This document shows positions 10,549 to 21,314 of a stretch of 64,000 nt of DNA, piece by piece. A program made the translations under genes and the position numbers. Position 1 is the first letter of the stretch; every line of letters starts with the position of its first letter. The DNA comes from Nitzschia sp. pyKryTriq1 (taxonomy: Eukaryota; Bacillariophyta; Bacillariophyceae; Bacillariales; Bacillariaceae). Where the stretch lies: contig OY101119.1 of the NCBI GenBank assembly GCA_956465555.1, forward strand, positions 2,218,629 to 2,282,628, given 5' to 3'. Below the pieces are notes generated by a model that did no database searches, was not told where the DNA came from, and was given only the letters and a program-made list of their open reading frames with translations.

Positions 10549-12042
10549 ATGCTTCCTCCTCCATTGCGCCGACCAAGAGGTGATTCTTGGAGCTCCCAGC
10601 CACCTGAGGAGCACAAGAGAGCAAGAATTGCTCAACTGCCTGAAGAGCCTGCAATTTTGCAGAGCAAAAATGAGCTTTGCCTTCCCAGTCTGGATTTGGG
10701 GGCAGATTTTTCAGATCTGACCCTGAAAGCTCACAAGACCTACTCAGGGGTGCAGGGGGGCGCCAACCATGCTGGAGATGGCACTTTACCACCACCCAAG
10801 CAGCAAGGTACCGCCACCATCATGGGATCTAAACTTCACTATGATTTTGTTACCACGGCCGTCTCCGTGCGACCAGACGAGGCACCGAGCGGCAACACTG
10901 TTGACGGCCAGACGGTTGATGATCGCGCACAGGCGCAGACCTCGAAGGGGAACTCGAACGAGAACTCGCCGGAGACCTCGACAGAACGAACGGACGACGG
11001 ACAGACTTCAAAGCGCAAAACCGACGACAGCGAGCGAGCCAATCCCACCGACATGCTCGCAACCGACAACGAACAGACCGACGAACAGCAGACCGAGCGC
11101 GCGACCGCGACCGCGTGCCAAAAACTAGAATCTGCTACCAACCACAGGGCCATGTGTGCTCTAGTAGCTTCTGTGGGACACAAGTTCATACAATCAAAAG
11201 AACACCTCGACCTCAATGACGGGAAGATCTTTGTGTCCATGCTACTAGATGATCTCTACACCTGTGAGCTCTACACTACAAAAGATGTAGCCAAATACCA
11301 CACCATTTTCAACCAAAAATTGGACAGGAATGATGATAACACCTACACAAATGAGGTGTTGATCATCATTGAAGAACTCTCAGTTGACTTTGCCATCCAC
11401 CAAGAACTAGTGCACAACAGCAGCACTTTGTACCCCAAGGAACTACTGGTATACATGGTGGATTTCCCAGAGCTCGATGAGCAGGCAGAGGAACTATTTG
11501 AGTACCTCCTCGACAAGTTCGACGCTCACCAAGCCGGCGTGCCCAACAATGACCTAGCCGACTGCTCCATCTCCGTCTGACTCACTGGACCACAACATTG
11601 CATGACCGACAGGACTAACTACTACTACAAGTACTTGCACAAGAACAACATTCATGAAACTAAACCAAATAACAACCAATTACATGTTTATCATCATGGA
11701 CCTACTGATATGAGCTTCATAGCTACATCAGATAGACATGACATGAACAAAGGTATATGGCTCGCAGACAGCGGAGCCTCAGCACACATGTGTAACGACG
11801 ATGGCGGCATGTTCAACGTCAAACTGATACATTCGCTCATCAAAGTAGGCAACGGACACAACCTACTTGCTACCAAGATTGGCGACATCAAGGCCATAGT
11901 AATCAATGATGATGGAGAAGAAAACATCATGACACTAAGGAACGTGAAATATGTTCCTGACCTATGGATCAACTTGATCAGCATTCCAGTGGCACTGAAA
12001 GGAGGATGGAAACTAAGCAACGCAACGAACACTTTTACATAA
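10549..12042 (+). mobile_element. Ty1/copia-type LTR retrotransposon remnant (gag-side and protease region)
   Basis: Fossil element. The later part (11602-12042) contains WLADSGASAHMC, the aspartic protease signature of Ty1/copia polyproteins, followed by the usual protease-domain pattern ending in NVKYVPDLWINLISI. The earlier part (10549-11580) is an open frame with a Ser/Thr/Asp/Gln-rich middle. It sits where gag would be, but I recognise no gag domain in it. Integrase, reverse transcriptase and RNase H are absent downstream, and I found no LTRs bounding it. Broken and incomplete; age cannot be judged without LTRs. Confidence 0.7.
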
Positions 12043-12991
12043 GAACGTGAATGGCGAAACACACGAGAGACATATCGACACATACGTCTCCACAAAAGAC
12101 TGTCTACAGTAATCGTTCGACTGTACGTCAAGGGAGGGTGTTGAGATACGAGCGCGATGCCGCACATCGAACGACTGACAGACGGATCCCGTACGAATGG
12201 ACCCGTACGATCCGTGAATGGAAGTACGCGATCGGATAGTACTAGTACTAGACGATCGGCCACTTCACTAGAACAAACAAAGAGACAAGAAACAGGACTT
12301 AATCCTAGAGCATCCTGGAACATCCAGGATCACAAGGATAAACTGCAAAAGCAAACAGAAGTAGAAATTAGAATCATAAACTAAGCACATAATTTGGAAA
12401 ACCCAAAAGTCAAAAGGCATACGTACGACTTACAGACTAGAGACTTCGCAACATACCCCGCTCGGATGAGAAGTGATCGGATCGGTCACATTTTACCGAA
12501 GAAAGGGATGACAGACGGAAAAAGGACGAAAAGGGAGGAGAAGAACAAACAGACGCCGCAGACACGACAGACACTAACCATTGGATATATCATAAAAAGT
12601 GTTCGGATATGAAGAATCCTGAATGTTCGCTTATCCATTGGATATGCAAAAGACGCAGTTTGCACATACGTGCATACGTGGCTCCAACTCCGATCGGTCA
12701 GCTGCCTCGCTCGCTCGTCACGAATGTTGGTGAGCTAAATTTATTCGAGAGCAGTTTGAAATACAACATTAAAACCCCATACATGAAGGTTTTAATGATC
12801 GCAAGGAGGCCGACCACGAGTAAGTTATCGCTTTACCGGCCACAAGGAAACTTCCTCGGTGCTCTTTTCACAATAACCAAACAAGCCAACAACAACGGTG
12901 CGGGTTCCAGAAAGTTAAAAAATTCAGATAAAGAGACAAGTCTTTGACGCCTCACAATTGCATACCGGTAGAGAATACCGCTCGGTAGACG
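12043..12991. other. Intergenic, probable decayed element flank
   Basis: No gene recognised. The sequence is A-rich on the plus strand, like the end of the copia remnant it follows, and may be more of the same decayed element. The last 60 bases precede the secreted-protein gene at 12992 and include TACCGGTAGAG. Confidence 0.4.
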
Positions 12992-14169
12992 ATGAACACC
13001 TTCAAGACATTTTTGGTGGCCATTGCGTTGGCTGTCGCTGTAGCCGAAGAGTTCAATTTGTCGCGACAGATTGAGAGCCCCGGACATGTGCGTAGTCGGG
13101 ACCTTAAAAAGAGTGACAAAAAGAAAGACAAAGACACATCCGATGACAAAGATGACGAAGATCGGGCCGATGCAGCTGTTGGTGGGCCTGCCCTAGTTCC
13201 GGCTCCTGCTCCAGCTCCAGGTGGATCGGCAGTTGGCCAGGAGATCGACCGCTCCAATGGTGAAGAATTTGGAGCAGGAAGCGCACTCGATGTAGCCCTC
13301 CAAGTTGACCGTCAAGCTTCGAATGGCGTAGTGTTTTCCGATGGGAAAACAGTGACATTCGGTGGGCTTTTTGAATTTTTCCCATGTGTATCATTTGAGC
13401 CCGACACGATCCAAGCGAAGGCTACCGATTACAGATCAGATGCCCAATGTGCGACAAACTCCTGTTCCGGAGGATGCTGTCGAGAGCTGGATTTTTGGCT
13501 GACGTGCGACGAGGATAACAACCACCCCAACAGAAAATGCGTCTGTAACGCGAACACGTACAAACATCTTTCCGCCGTTCCCGGTTTACCTCCTCCAGTG
13601 GATGTACCGGCAGGAAACGACGGTGATCGAGCAGGAAGTTTGGGTTCCGGCCAAGGCGGAGCAGCAGGCGGTCAGGATACCAATCGTACTGTCGTGGGCG
13701 ACCTCGATGATCCAGCGGTTGATACTCCAGTGGCTAACACTAATGCGACGAACACAACCAACCCCCCTAACTCGACGAACACAACCAACCCGGTGGCAGG
13801 CGCAGAGGACATAAATCCAACCGGCTCAAACACAACCACAAGTAACTCTACCGAGAGGACTCCCGCATACCCTGACCCAGATTTTTGTTTTCCAAATTTC
13901 GCTGGGCAGAATTGGGGTATTCATCCAGAGGATAGTAGCTCCCTGCCCGAGGGAATGAGTCCGGGTGATTGTACTTCCGACTCCCACTGCCTTCCAAGCG
14001 CGGTCGAAGGGGCGCCAGTATGCTGTACGTAACTTGTACGAGATTGGATCTTGCTTGATTCTCACCATCCAAACTAACCAGCTCACTCTTCTTGCGCGGA
14101 ACAGGTCTGAAGCATCTCTGCATCTGTCGAACATTTGACACCAGCGATGATTGCCGTCCTGAATTCTAG
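12992..14169 (+). CDS. Secreted Cys-rich protein with repeated CxC modules (two exons)
   Basis: Not recognised as a named family. Exon 1 is 12992-14024 and exon 2 14105-14169, with an 80-nt phase-1 intron (GTACGT to AACAG), giving 365 residues. MNTFKTFLVAIALAVAVAEE is a clear signal peptide. A charged Lys/Asp stretch (about 40-65) and a Pro/Ala run follow. The first Cys module (CATNSCSGGCCRELDF...CVC) lies near residues 150-190. A linker rich in NAT/NST sequons is probably heavily N-glycosylated. A second Cys module starts CTSDSHC and continues over the intron to CCLKHLCIC and the C-terminus. The two modules share the order C, C, CC, CxC, so they look like a duplicated disulfide unit. Likely exported to the cell wall or secreted. 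Confidence 0.75.
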
Positions 14170-14455
14170 ACTCACTCGCACGCAAATGCAGAGATTCCAG
14201 CTAAGAACAATGACTGGACTACTTCGTACATACGTGTTGTACAACACAGGACTTTGCACAATTAGTATAAAACACCAAAGATAGACGCCCCTACATGTAG
14301 ACTCAGTTGTTCCCGTTTCCATCCCAAGCGTGCAATATTACTCCTACTCCTATGATATGGCTGCATAAAGCTACTGGTACGAGTGAAGGAGAACGATCGT
14401 TGTTACAGGTTTGTTCAAGTTTGAAAGATACTAATTGCCTATGGTTGATGATCAT

Positions 14456-15820
14456 TTATTCTTCGTGACGATAGTTGCGGACTGTTTGAATAAAGAAGTG
14501 AGCGTTCTCTTCAGATGTACATGCCTCAATACCATGTCCCAAGTTCATCACATGCCCCGTTGGTCCAGCCTTCTTTAAAATCTCTTCCGCTCGCTCCTTG
14601 ATGGTATCGTGGTTGGCCATCAAGACGGCAGGGTCGAGGTTGCCCTGGACGCCACCCGGACCCTTCAAGCCTGCGGCCTTTCGTCCGTTAGCAATTCGTT
14701 CTCTACCTTCTGTCATATCAACAGTCCAGTCCAGAGACACAACATCTACTCCAGTCTTTGCCATTCTTTCAATCAAAGCCCCAGAATGCTTGATGTACGT
14801 CACCGTGGGAATGTCTGGGTAATTTGCCTTGATCTGCAATAGGAAACGGAGCATTTCGTTGAGTGCTGTCGCCGCATGATGAAAAAGAAGAATAAGAATA
14901 AAACACGTACCTTATCCAAGATTTGTTTCTGGTAGGGAGCAGCAAATTCATCATAGTCGCGGGGCGACAGATGACCAGCCCACGAATCAAAGATTTGGAT
15001 TAATTGAGCACCATTCTCGATTTGGTACAAGGCATAGTCTCCGATGCTATCAGCCAAATTCTGCAACATCGCATGGAGAAGCTTGGGTTCATTAAATGCC
15101 ATCTTTTTGATTTCGAGGTACTCTTTTGAGGTCTTTCCCTCGACCATGTAAGTCGCGAGAGTGTACGGGCATCCGACAAAACCCAAGACGGCAGTTTCGG
15201 GGCCAACCTCATGACGAAGAATCTTCAACGTTTCAGCCACGAAAGGTGCAGCTGTTGATGGATCAATAGGTTTCATCTAAAATGAAAAGAGGTGAGTTTA
15301 TGCTGATCAACGAACTTCTAGCGAAAACCCAACAATTTTTTAAACTCACTTTCTTGAGATCGTCCCAGTTTCTGATTGGATCCATGATGGGTCCAAGTTT
15401 CTCGTCAATGGTAAATTCACAACCCACTCCAGGGAGAGGTGTCAAAATATCAGAAAAGAGAATGCATCCATCCGTTTGGTAGTTTCTCCACGGCTGGAGT
15501 GAAACTTCGACGGCGACTTCAGGAATTTCGCTACGCTGACGGAAAGTAGGATACTTCTTGCAGAGATCACGATATTCTTGAATGTGTCGACCTGCTTGTC
15601 GCATCATCCACACAGGTGTGCGCTCAACCTTCTCACCACGGGCAGCGCGGATCAAAAGGGGGTCTTGCGTGGCAGCACCAGACGAAGAACCAGTGCTAAC
15701 CGATTCATCGACGGCACTGTTGACGACGGTTGTGCTGCGACGACCTTCGCTGCCTCCACCAACCGCAAAGGCGTCACTTGCCGCCAGAAAAGAAATGAGT
15801 ACAGCTGCTGTCCACTTCAT
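14456..15820 (-). CDS. hemE: Uroporphyrinogen decarboxylase, plastid (three exons)
   Basis: Converts uroporphyrinogen III to coproporphyrinogen III in heme and chlorophyll synthesis. Exons are 15350-15820, 14911-15276 and 14456-14833, with phase-0 introns of 73 and 77 nt (GTGAGT/TTAG and GTACGT/GCAG), 404 residues. Family landmarks: the [18 protein letters not shown] signature near residue 67, [44 protein letters not shown] and the late [14 protein letters not shown]. The presequence [22 protein letters not shown] has a signal peptide with an SDAFAV site, which fits import into a complex plastid. Length after the presequence is normal for the family. Exon joins are continuous with the family alignment as I know it. 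Confidence 0.95.
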
Positions 15821-17481
15821 GTTGTTTGTTCTTCTGTTGATTTTATCTACAATCTACTGCTTGTTCCAGACAGCAATTGTGTTATGATACTTCGTCAACA
15901 AAAGGCTTGTTCCGCTGTCAGGTGCCAACTTCTGGATGAGAAAACCACACGGCCTCTCGCGAAAAAAGATGATAGGCACACATCTTGGAAACAACTTCAA
16001 CTTTGTCGTCGTCATCGTTTTCTGTCTTGGGCGTTCCACCTGGAATACTTTTTCGACCTCAAGCAACCACAGACGAGCACAGACGGAAAAGCTGGTACTG
16101 TACTTGTACTTGAACATACCGATACCGGTACCGTACAGTACGTGCGTGTGGCGCGCGTGGTGGTGACACGGTACGTACAGTGCTTCGTACGAGCACGTAC
16201 ACGTACCGTACAGTACCGACCAAACGCCGCGCTTTTGTCTGCCTGCGGACCTGCGCCAATTTCGGTCACAAGGATGATGAAAAACGCGATACAGTATTCT
16301 TTCTTGGGCAATTTTGGCAGTTGGCAGCATTTTTTATGACGAGCGGCATCAACCATCAAACATACTGGATGCTGATGTGCGGTAGACATCAAGCTACATT
16401 GCTTCCGTTACCACGGATATCTCGACTAATTGGGCAAGATCCTGGCCAAGAGATCCACCTTCCATTTCGATGCGACTCCCATGATGAAATTTGCACCGCA
16501 ACCCCAGGACACCCCTCTCACAAAATACGTTTCGTAGCAGTCAAGAAGGAACAGAACAAACACCATGCCCCGATTGCAAATAATGAAAACTGTATATTTT
16601 CTGTTACTATCACAGTGTTATGCTCTCGCCAAGACGGGTAACACGGTTACTCGTGTTCACCGTAGAAACTCGTAGGGTTTGTACGTGCCGCGACAGTACC
16701 CTACTTAAACCCATACCTGGTACGTACTGTACCGTACTGCAGTGTCTCGTCCCGTGGCAAACGGTGTGCTTGTTCGGGTCCACTTTCGCGTTTTTAAAAT
16801 TATACAGTACTGTACCGCACCGCACAAATTGCACGAATAGGGGCATAAAAGTTGATGTACAGTCACTAGGTCGTCTACTCGTAGTCCTTTATAAGTGTTC
16901 GGAAGCAGCGAACCTGACGATCGTATCATAAAAATAATAATTAATCATCATCGATGATCGTCGAACATCATCATCTACTATCGATAGTTTTTGCGAAGGC
17001 TGGTCGTAAGAACTGTGACTCTCTATAGTGTCAGTCATTATTCGCGACTGCGAAGGACATTCTTTGACAGAATTTGATTCCCATTGGACGAAATAGAGTT
17101 TGTCAGGCTTATATTAGTTCGTGAAACATAGATCGTAATGTCCCAAAAATTATGCCTTCAAATTTATAAATGTTGGAATTTGTTAATAGCCCTTCAAGTC
17201 CAATGGATGGTCGAAAGGTCAGAAAGCCGCCACTACCGACGTAACGGTACGTACAGATCCGGTAGGTACAGTAGAGAATTGCAACTTATTCCTCCAACGA
17301 GCCACGAGGGCTTTTCTCTAGAGCATACCGGCGGTAGTCCATAGCCTTGCTTATGACGTGCACTTTCTTTCACTGCTTCTAGCTAGACTGCCCACGAGGC
17401 ACTACTTCTCGGTGGCAAGCAGAGTCATATCTTGATACAACAATTGTAACTTCATCGTCAACAAGATCAATATCCAATACC
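15821..17481. other. Large gene-free gap with GTAC-word clusters
   Basis: About 1.7 kb without a supported gene. Dense GTAC/ACCGGT words occur at 16093-16220, 16685-16745, 16803-16815 and 17245-17275. They spawn several spurious open frames rich in Tyr, Val, Arg and Thr on both strands. AT-rich simple sequence occurs at 16926-16990. Confidence 0.55.
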
Positions 17482-18144
17482 ATGATCTCCAGAGACATAC
17501 AACAGATTGAAAAGCATGAAATTTTGGTCGAATCAACTCGAGCGCGAAAAGAAGAATGGAATTCCTTCGTGGAATTTGAGCGGCCTCGAAAGCGGGTTAG
17601 AATAAGCTGTGCTGAACCATCCGTCCATCGATATGATATTCGAGGTGAAAATCCCTCCGAAGTCACCAGCGAGGAAGATCAAACAACACGAAGAGCAAAC
17701 CGAACATGGCTTACTCGCCAAGAATTAGGATATTTTCGATCCTGTGCCAAGAAGTTGTGTAGATCCAATAACCTCGACGATGTCCTCCGAAACGCCTATT
17801 TCCTGGCAGACAAACTCGACGCTAAAGATTCACAGTCGATAGCCGACACCCTTGCAGAACACGAGGCCTATGTTGCCCAGCGGGGCCTGGAACGATGGTC
17901 GTCCTCTCAGCATGCACTTGTCCGGTCTGTGAAGATTGTTGAAGTGAAAACAGCAGTTCTTCTTGAGCAGACCAGCCAGTTTCTTTCTGGAAGACGGAAT
18001 CCTAATCGATTGGCGAAGGTTTCAATGGAGGCTTCAAATTCTTCCCAGTATTTTGCCCAATTCTTGGCATCAACGGACGCTTCGCTTGCTAGGCAAGTGC
18101 GGGACGAAATTACTGTTGCTTTCCCCAGCCCACAACCCAAATAG
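17482..18144 (+). CDS. Hypothetical diatom protein with WLTRQEL / RGLERWSS motifs
   Basis: 220 residues, no intron needed. Function unknown. The N-terminal 70 residues are charged and probably disordered, with a basic RPRKRVR patch. From residue 75 the chain is helical, with TWLTRQELGYFRSCAKKL and later QRGLERWSSSQHA. I recall many unnamed diatom proteins with a W/T-R-x-E-L segment followed by RGLE, so I believe it belongs to that lineage-specific group; this is from memory and was not searched. The start is the first ATG of the frame. The THOC5-like gene is convergent, ending 225 bp away. Confidence 0.7.
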   Translation: MISRDIQQIEKHEILVESTRARKEEWNSFVEFERPRKRVRISCAEPSVHRYDIRGENPSEVTSEEDQTTRRANRTWLTRQELGYFRSCAKKLCRSNNLDDVLRNAYFLADKLDAKDSQSIADTLAEHEAYVAQRGLERWSSSQHALVRSVKIVEVKTAVLLEQTSQFLSGRRNPNRLAKVSMEASNSSQYFAQFLASTDASLARQVRDEITVAFPSPQPK

Positions 18145-18368
18145 AGGCATTAATAAGTATAATGACTTTATGTACAGTAAAGCTAAATGAAAGTATTGGA
18201 ACTCCCTAGCTCTTGGGTTAGTTCTCTCTACCTCTACGTATGAGTATTCGGACACTGGAATCCAAAGTCTGGAGAGTACAGACCCTATTCGTTAAACACT
18301 AGCGTTGGTTTTATGACATCCGAACTCCCGATCAAACAGGTCTTTCGATGTTGACTTCCTGTAAATGA

Positions 18369-20093
18369 CTAGGACTCACTTTCAACGAGTTGCTCTTCCC
18401 ACTTGGTTGCGATTTCCGAGATTTGGTGAGATAAAATCCAGTCATAGGTAGTTTCATCTGTGGAAAGAACCAGATCATCCACGTCTTGATTGATGCGGCG
18501 TTCCAAGTTCGATAATTGATCGTCGTAGAGTGCGGTCGTGTCGTTGTCAAGAGAGTCTTCGCCCCGCTGCTGTTCTGGGTTCAATTCCCAAGTGGGGGGA
18601 ATGGAGGGATATCTCGCCGTGTGGATGCCGACGCGGAGTGACAAAATTGACGATTTGCGTTTCAAGGTTGCTAGAAAGTAGTCCTCGGAAGACAATGATT
18701 CGTCCGTGGAAGAGGCTTGCTCCTCTGCCCAGGATACGAGTTTGACGGAACTGTCTTTATTGTGGCAAAAGGATGCGTCTTTGAGCGCTGGGTGCACGGG
18801 GAATGGGTGGGGTTTTCGGGAAAGCGCATGTAGTATCCAGCTCAACGTGGCTTGTGCACGAACACGGCGGACCAAGGCTCGAATCACGACCGTAGCAGAT
18901 TTGTGCATGCTCGGCTGCGCTACTCGTTCCGAGGGTGGCAGATGAAGGCCAGCCAAATAGTTGCACCAGTTGTAGGGTCTTCCAGTGCTTTTGGGTGGCG
19001 CCTCTGTCGCACTTTGATCAGATTTGCCAATATCCATATCACCAGTGTCATCAGCAAAGAGCTCGTTGATGACTTTCTCCATCTCATGCTCCGTACTGGA
19101 GGCAGCCGTCACTGTGTTGGATTCATCGTCGTACTCAAAAGTGATTGAGACCATCTTCTTGACACTCCCGAATCCAGACATGCTACTGATGCCCATCCGG
19201 TCCGATATATTCGGGATGGGAATGTTCAGAATGACGCAAGTTGAGTCTTTGTTCACTTCCAGAGATGGAGCTATGGACGACTCTTCCATCGCCGCCATCT
19301 CTCCAGACTTTTCCATACTGTCCAAGCACGACTGCAACAGATAATACAGGGTGTACAATGACTTTGGCAAGGAATGTGCCAGATCCAGATTTGTTCGGCG
19401 TTCTGTACCTAGTAGGTGGGAGGCATTGAGGGACTTTTGGCAGAATTTTTGCAACGGAAGACTTGCTCGTTCCACTTCCTGCAGTCTGGAGGGCAAGGAC
19501 TGAAGCAGTTTGCGCTTGGAAGATAGCGATTGCTTGAGAGTTGCAGCCTCCTGTTGGTAGCGTTTTAGCTCCGTTTCTAGCTTTTTTCGTGTACGCACCT
19601 GCTGATTGAGTTTGTCCACAATGACAGCTCGTTGCACTGGATCCCTCGTGTCAGCGTTGAAGAATTTCCGGAGGAGAGTTTGATCGTCGGTTTCTTCGTC
19701 CGCTTCTTCGTGCAGCTCTGAACGACACAGGCGAACTAGATGAGAAGTTTCTGGATTCTGAGATGTATCGATAGCATGTTCGTTGAGAACCTTCTGATAC
19801 TTGAGGTTTCCCAGTCGAAGTTCTTGTTCGTCGCGCTTTTGCCCCTGTTCTACGAGCCGTTGTTGTGACCGATGAATCCTGTCGAGGACTCTCCGCTGCA
19901 ACGACTTGAGCTCTAACAGACGTAGAGAAGCATCAGTGAGCAACGGAACAGATAGTTTAGGGTCTGACTCTTCTAGAGCATCGAGAGTATCTCCAAGTTT
20001 GGCCACCAAATCTTGGGTTTTTTGGCGGAGATCGCGAGGCAGCGCAACCTCGGATTCCGCCTGTATCTTTTGCTTCTTTTTCGGCTGCGACAT
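18369..20093 (-). CDS. THOC5: THO complex subunit 5 homologue
   Basis: 574 residues, single exon. THO couples transcription to mRNA export in the nucleus, and THOC5 is its coiled-coil subunit. A lysine-rich start (MSQPKKKQKI) could be a nuclear signal. Residues about 40-220 form a long coiled coil (LRLLELKSLQRRVLDRIHRSQQ and LRLGNLKYQKVLNEH match the THOC5 pattern of a Leu-rich helix followed by LxYQKxxL). Later come PYNWCNYLAGLHLP and TARYPSIPPTWELN, the latter resembling the conserved RYPxxPPxF/W of the family. The assignment rests on these motifs and overall layout, not on high identity. Confidence 0.75.
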   Translation of the reverse strand: MSQPKKKQKIQAESEVALPRDLRQKTQDLVAKLGDTLDALEESDPKLSVPLLTDASLRLLELKSLQRRVLDRIHRSQQRLVEQGQKRDEQELRLGNLKYQKVLNEHAIDTSQNPETSHLVRLCRSELHEEADEETDDQTLLRKFFNADTRDPVQRAVIVDKLNQQVRTRKKLETELKRYQQEAATLKQSLSSKRKLLQSLPSRLQEVERASLPLQKFCQKSLNASHLLGTERRTNLDLAHSLPKSLYTLYYLLQSCLDSMEKSGEMAAMEESSIAPSLEVNKDSTCVILNIPIPNISDRMGISSMSGFGSVKKMVSITFEYDDESNTVTAASSTEHEMEKVINELFADDTGDMDIGKSDQSATEAPPKSTGRPYNWCNYLAGLHLPPSERVAQPSMHKSATVVIRALVRRVRAQATLSWILHALSRKPHPFPVHPALKDASFCHNKDSSVKLVSWAEEQASSTDESLSSEDYFLATLKRKSSILSLRVGIHTARYPSIPPTWELNPEQQRGEDSLDNDTTALYDDQLSNLERRINQDVDDLVLSTDETTYDWILSHQISEIATKWEEQLVESES

Positions 20094-20380
20094 GATAGCA
20101 CCAAATTCTGACCTAAAACGTAAGTGGCGACAGCTCCGTCCTCTGCAGCGGGTATGATATGGAAGATAATCTTGGTGCAGGTACTTGTAGACCCGATCCT
20201 ACTGTATCGACTCCCGACGCTACCGGTACCGGTATCGGCCGTCGGCTGTCGCGTCGGCAGCCATCGTACCGGTATGTACAGCTTTGGTGTTGCTGATGAT
20301 GGCCGGGACGAAGAACGAACAACGTTCGCACCCCGAACGAGAGACGGACAGACCAGAAGTCGACCAGAGCGCGCCAAGAA

Positions 20381-20863
20381 TTGGCGATCACCTATCCGAC
20401 CGACGAGAGACGACCGATGATCACACAAGATCATCGATCGAGCAAACATCACTCCGACTTCGATTTACTAGCAGAAATAGATTTAAAAACGGATTTTTCA
20501 AACCTTTCAAATGTGCATCCTACTACTAACCCGAAGTGGAGTGAGTTCCTTGACGAACGGACGAAAAAGACCAGAACCTGGGCAAGCATGGCTCTCGCAA
20601 AGCCTCTTGACGCGTTGGAGGACCTCAACGGAGCCACCGCCGAAGTTATGAAGCTGGAAGTTGCTGCCGCCGGTGGAGACGCCACGACTATCGTAGCCAT
20701 GCTGGAAGGAGTGGACGTCAAGTTCGTCCACAATCTAACCTTGGCGAAGGCACAAGGGGACTTCGTACTCATCGGTGTCGCGGGTACCGGGCACGTCGCA
20801 AACTTCATCGTCGTTGGTGACACGACAATCGACGGGTCGTTCGCACCCCCGCCAGACGAGTAA
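20381..20863 (+). CDS. Small hypothetical protein
   Basis: Not recognised. The frame gives up to 160 residues. The first in-frame codon at 20381 is ATG, but later ones (for example the ATG of MITQDHRS) are equally possible. The C-terminal 90 residues look like a compact alpha/beta fold (LEDLNGATAEVMKLEVAAAGG, then FVLIGVAGTGHVANFIVVGD), ending in a Pro/Asp tail. The codon pattern is gene-like and differs from neighbouring spacer DNA. Divergent from THOC5. It could be the last exon of a longer gene. Confidence 0.4.
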   Translation: MAITYPTDERRPMITQDHRSSKHHSDFDLLAEIDLKTDFSNLSNVHPTTNPKWSEFLDERTKKTRTWASMALAKPLDALEDLNGATAEVMKLEVAAAGGDATTIVAMLEGVDVKFVHNLTLAKAQGDFVLIGVAGTGHVANFIVVGDTTIDGSFAPPPDE

Positions 20864-21314
20864 AGTGGTGGCTGGCGAGCTCGATTTTGGGTCGACGGCC
20901 GTACCGGTACATACTGTACCAGTACCGGTACAGGTACGGTGTACCCGGTACAAGTACAGTATACTGTACGTACTGTACGGTACCGGGGTACGCGCAGGTC
21001 CAAACAACAAACAACGTCACAAAAGAAAAAAATGAGAATGATGGTGGGTGCGGTGGCCACCACGTACTCGTATTATTATTATTATTATTTGTTCGACGAG
21101 ATCATCGGGTTTCAACAGAAGCGAGTGTCGTCGTCGTGTTTATTCGTACTTGTCATTGCGATCATTATATTTTCGCAAGTGCATTGACAAGGCTGTCAAG
21201 TGTTGACAGCATCTTTGTCGGACCAACAAATAATCCAATTTCGATAGCCTTTCTATTGCCACTCTCAGTACAGCGTATTTGCGATAAATCCCTCGAAGAT
21301 TTCTTAAATTCCAA
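20864..21314. repeat. Intergenic GTAC/ACCGGT palindrome cluster
   Basis: From 20887 to about 20998 nearly every base belongs to overlapping GTAC, TACCGGTA or CAGTAC words, the densest such patch in the window. A TTATTATTATTATT microsatellite follows at 21073-21090. No gene; this is the 5' region of the cytochrome b5 reductase gene. Confidence 0.6.

Noticed and set aside
16059-16259. Tyr/Val/Arg-rich open frames on both strands
   Set aside because: Produced by runs of GTAC words, which read open in several frames.
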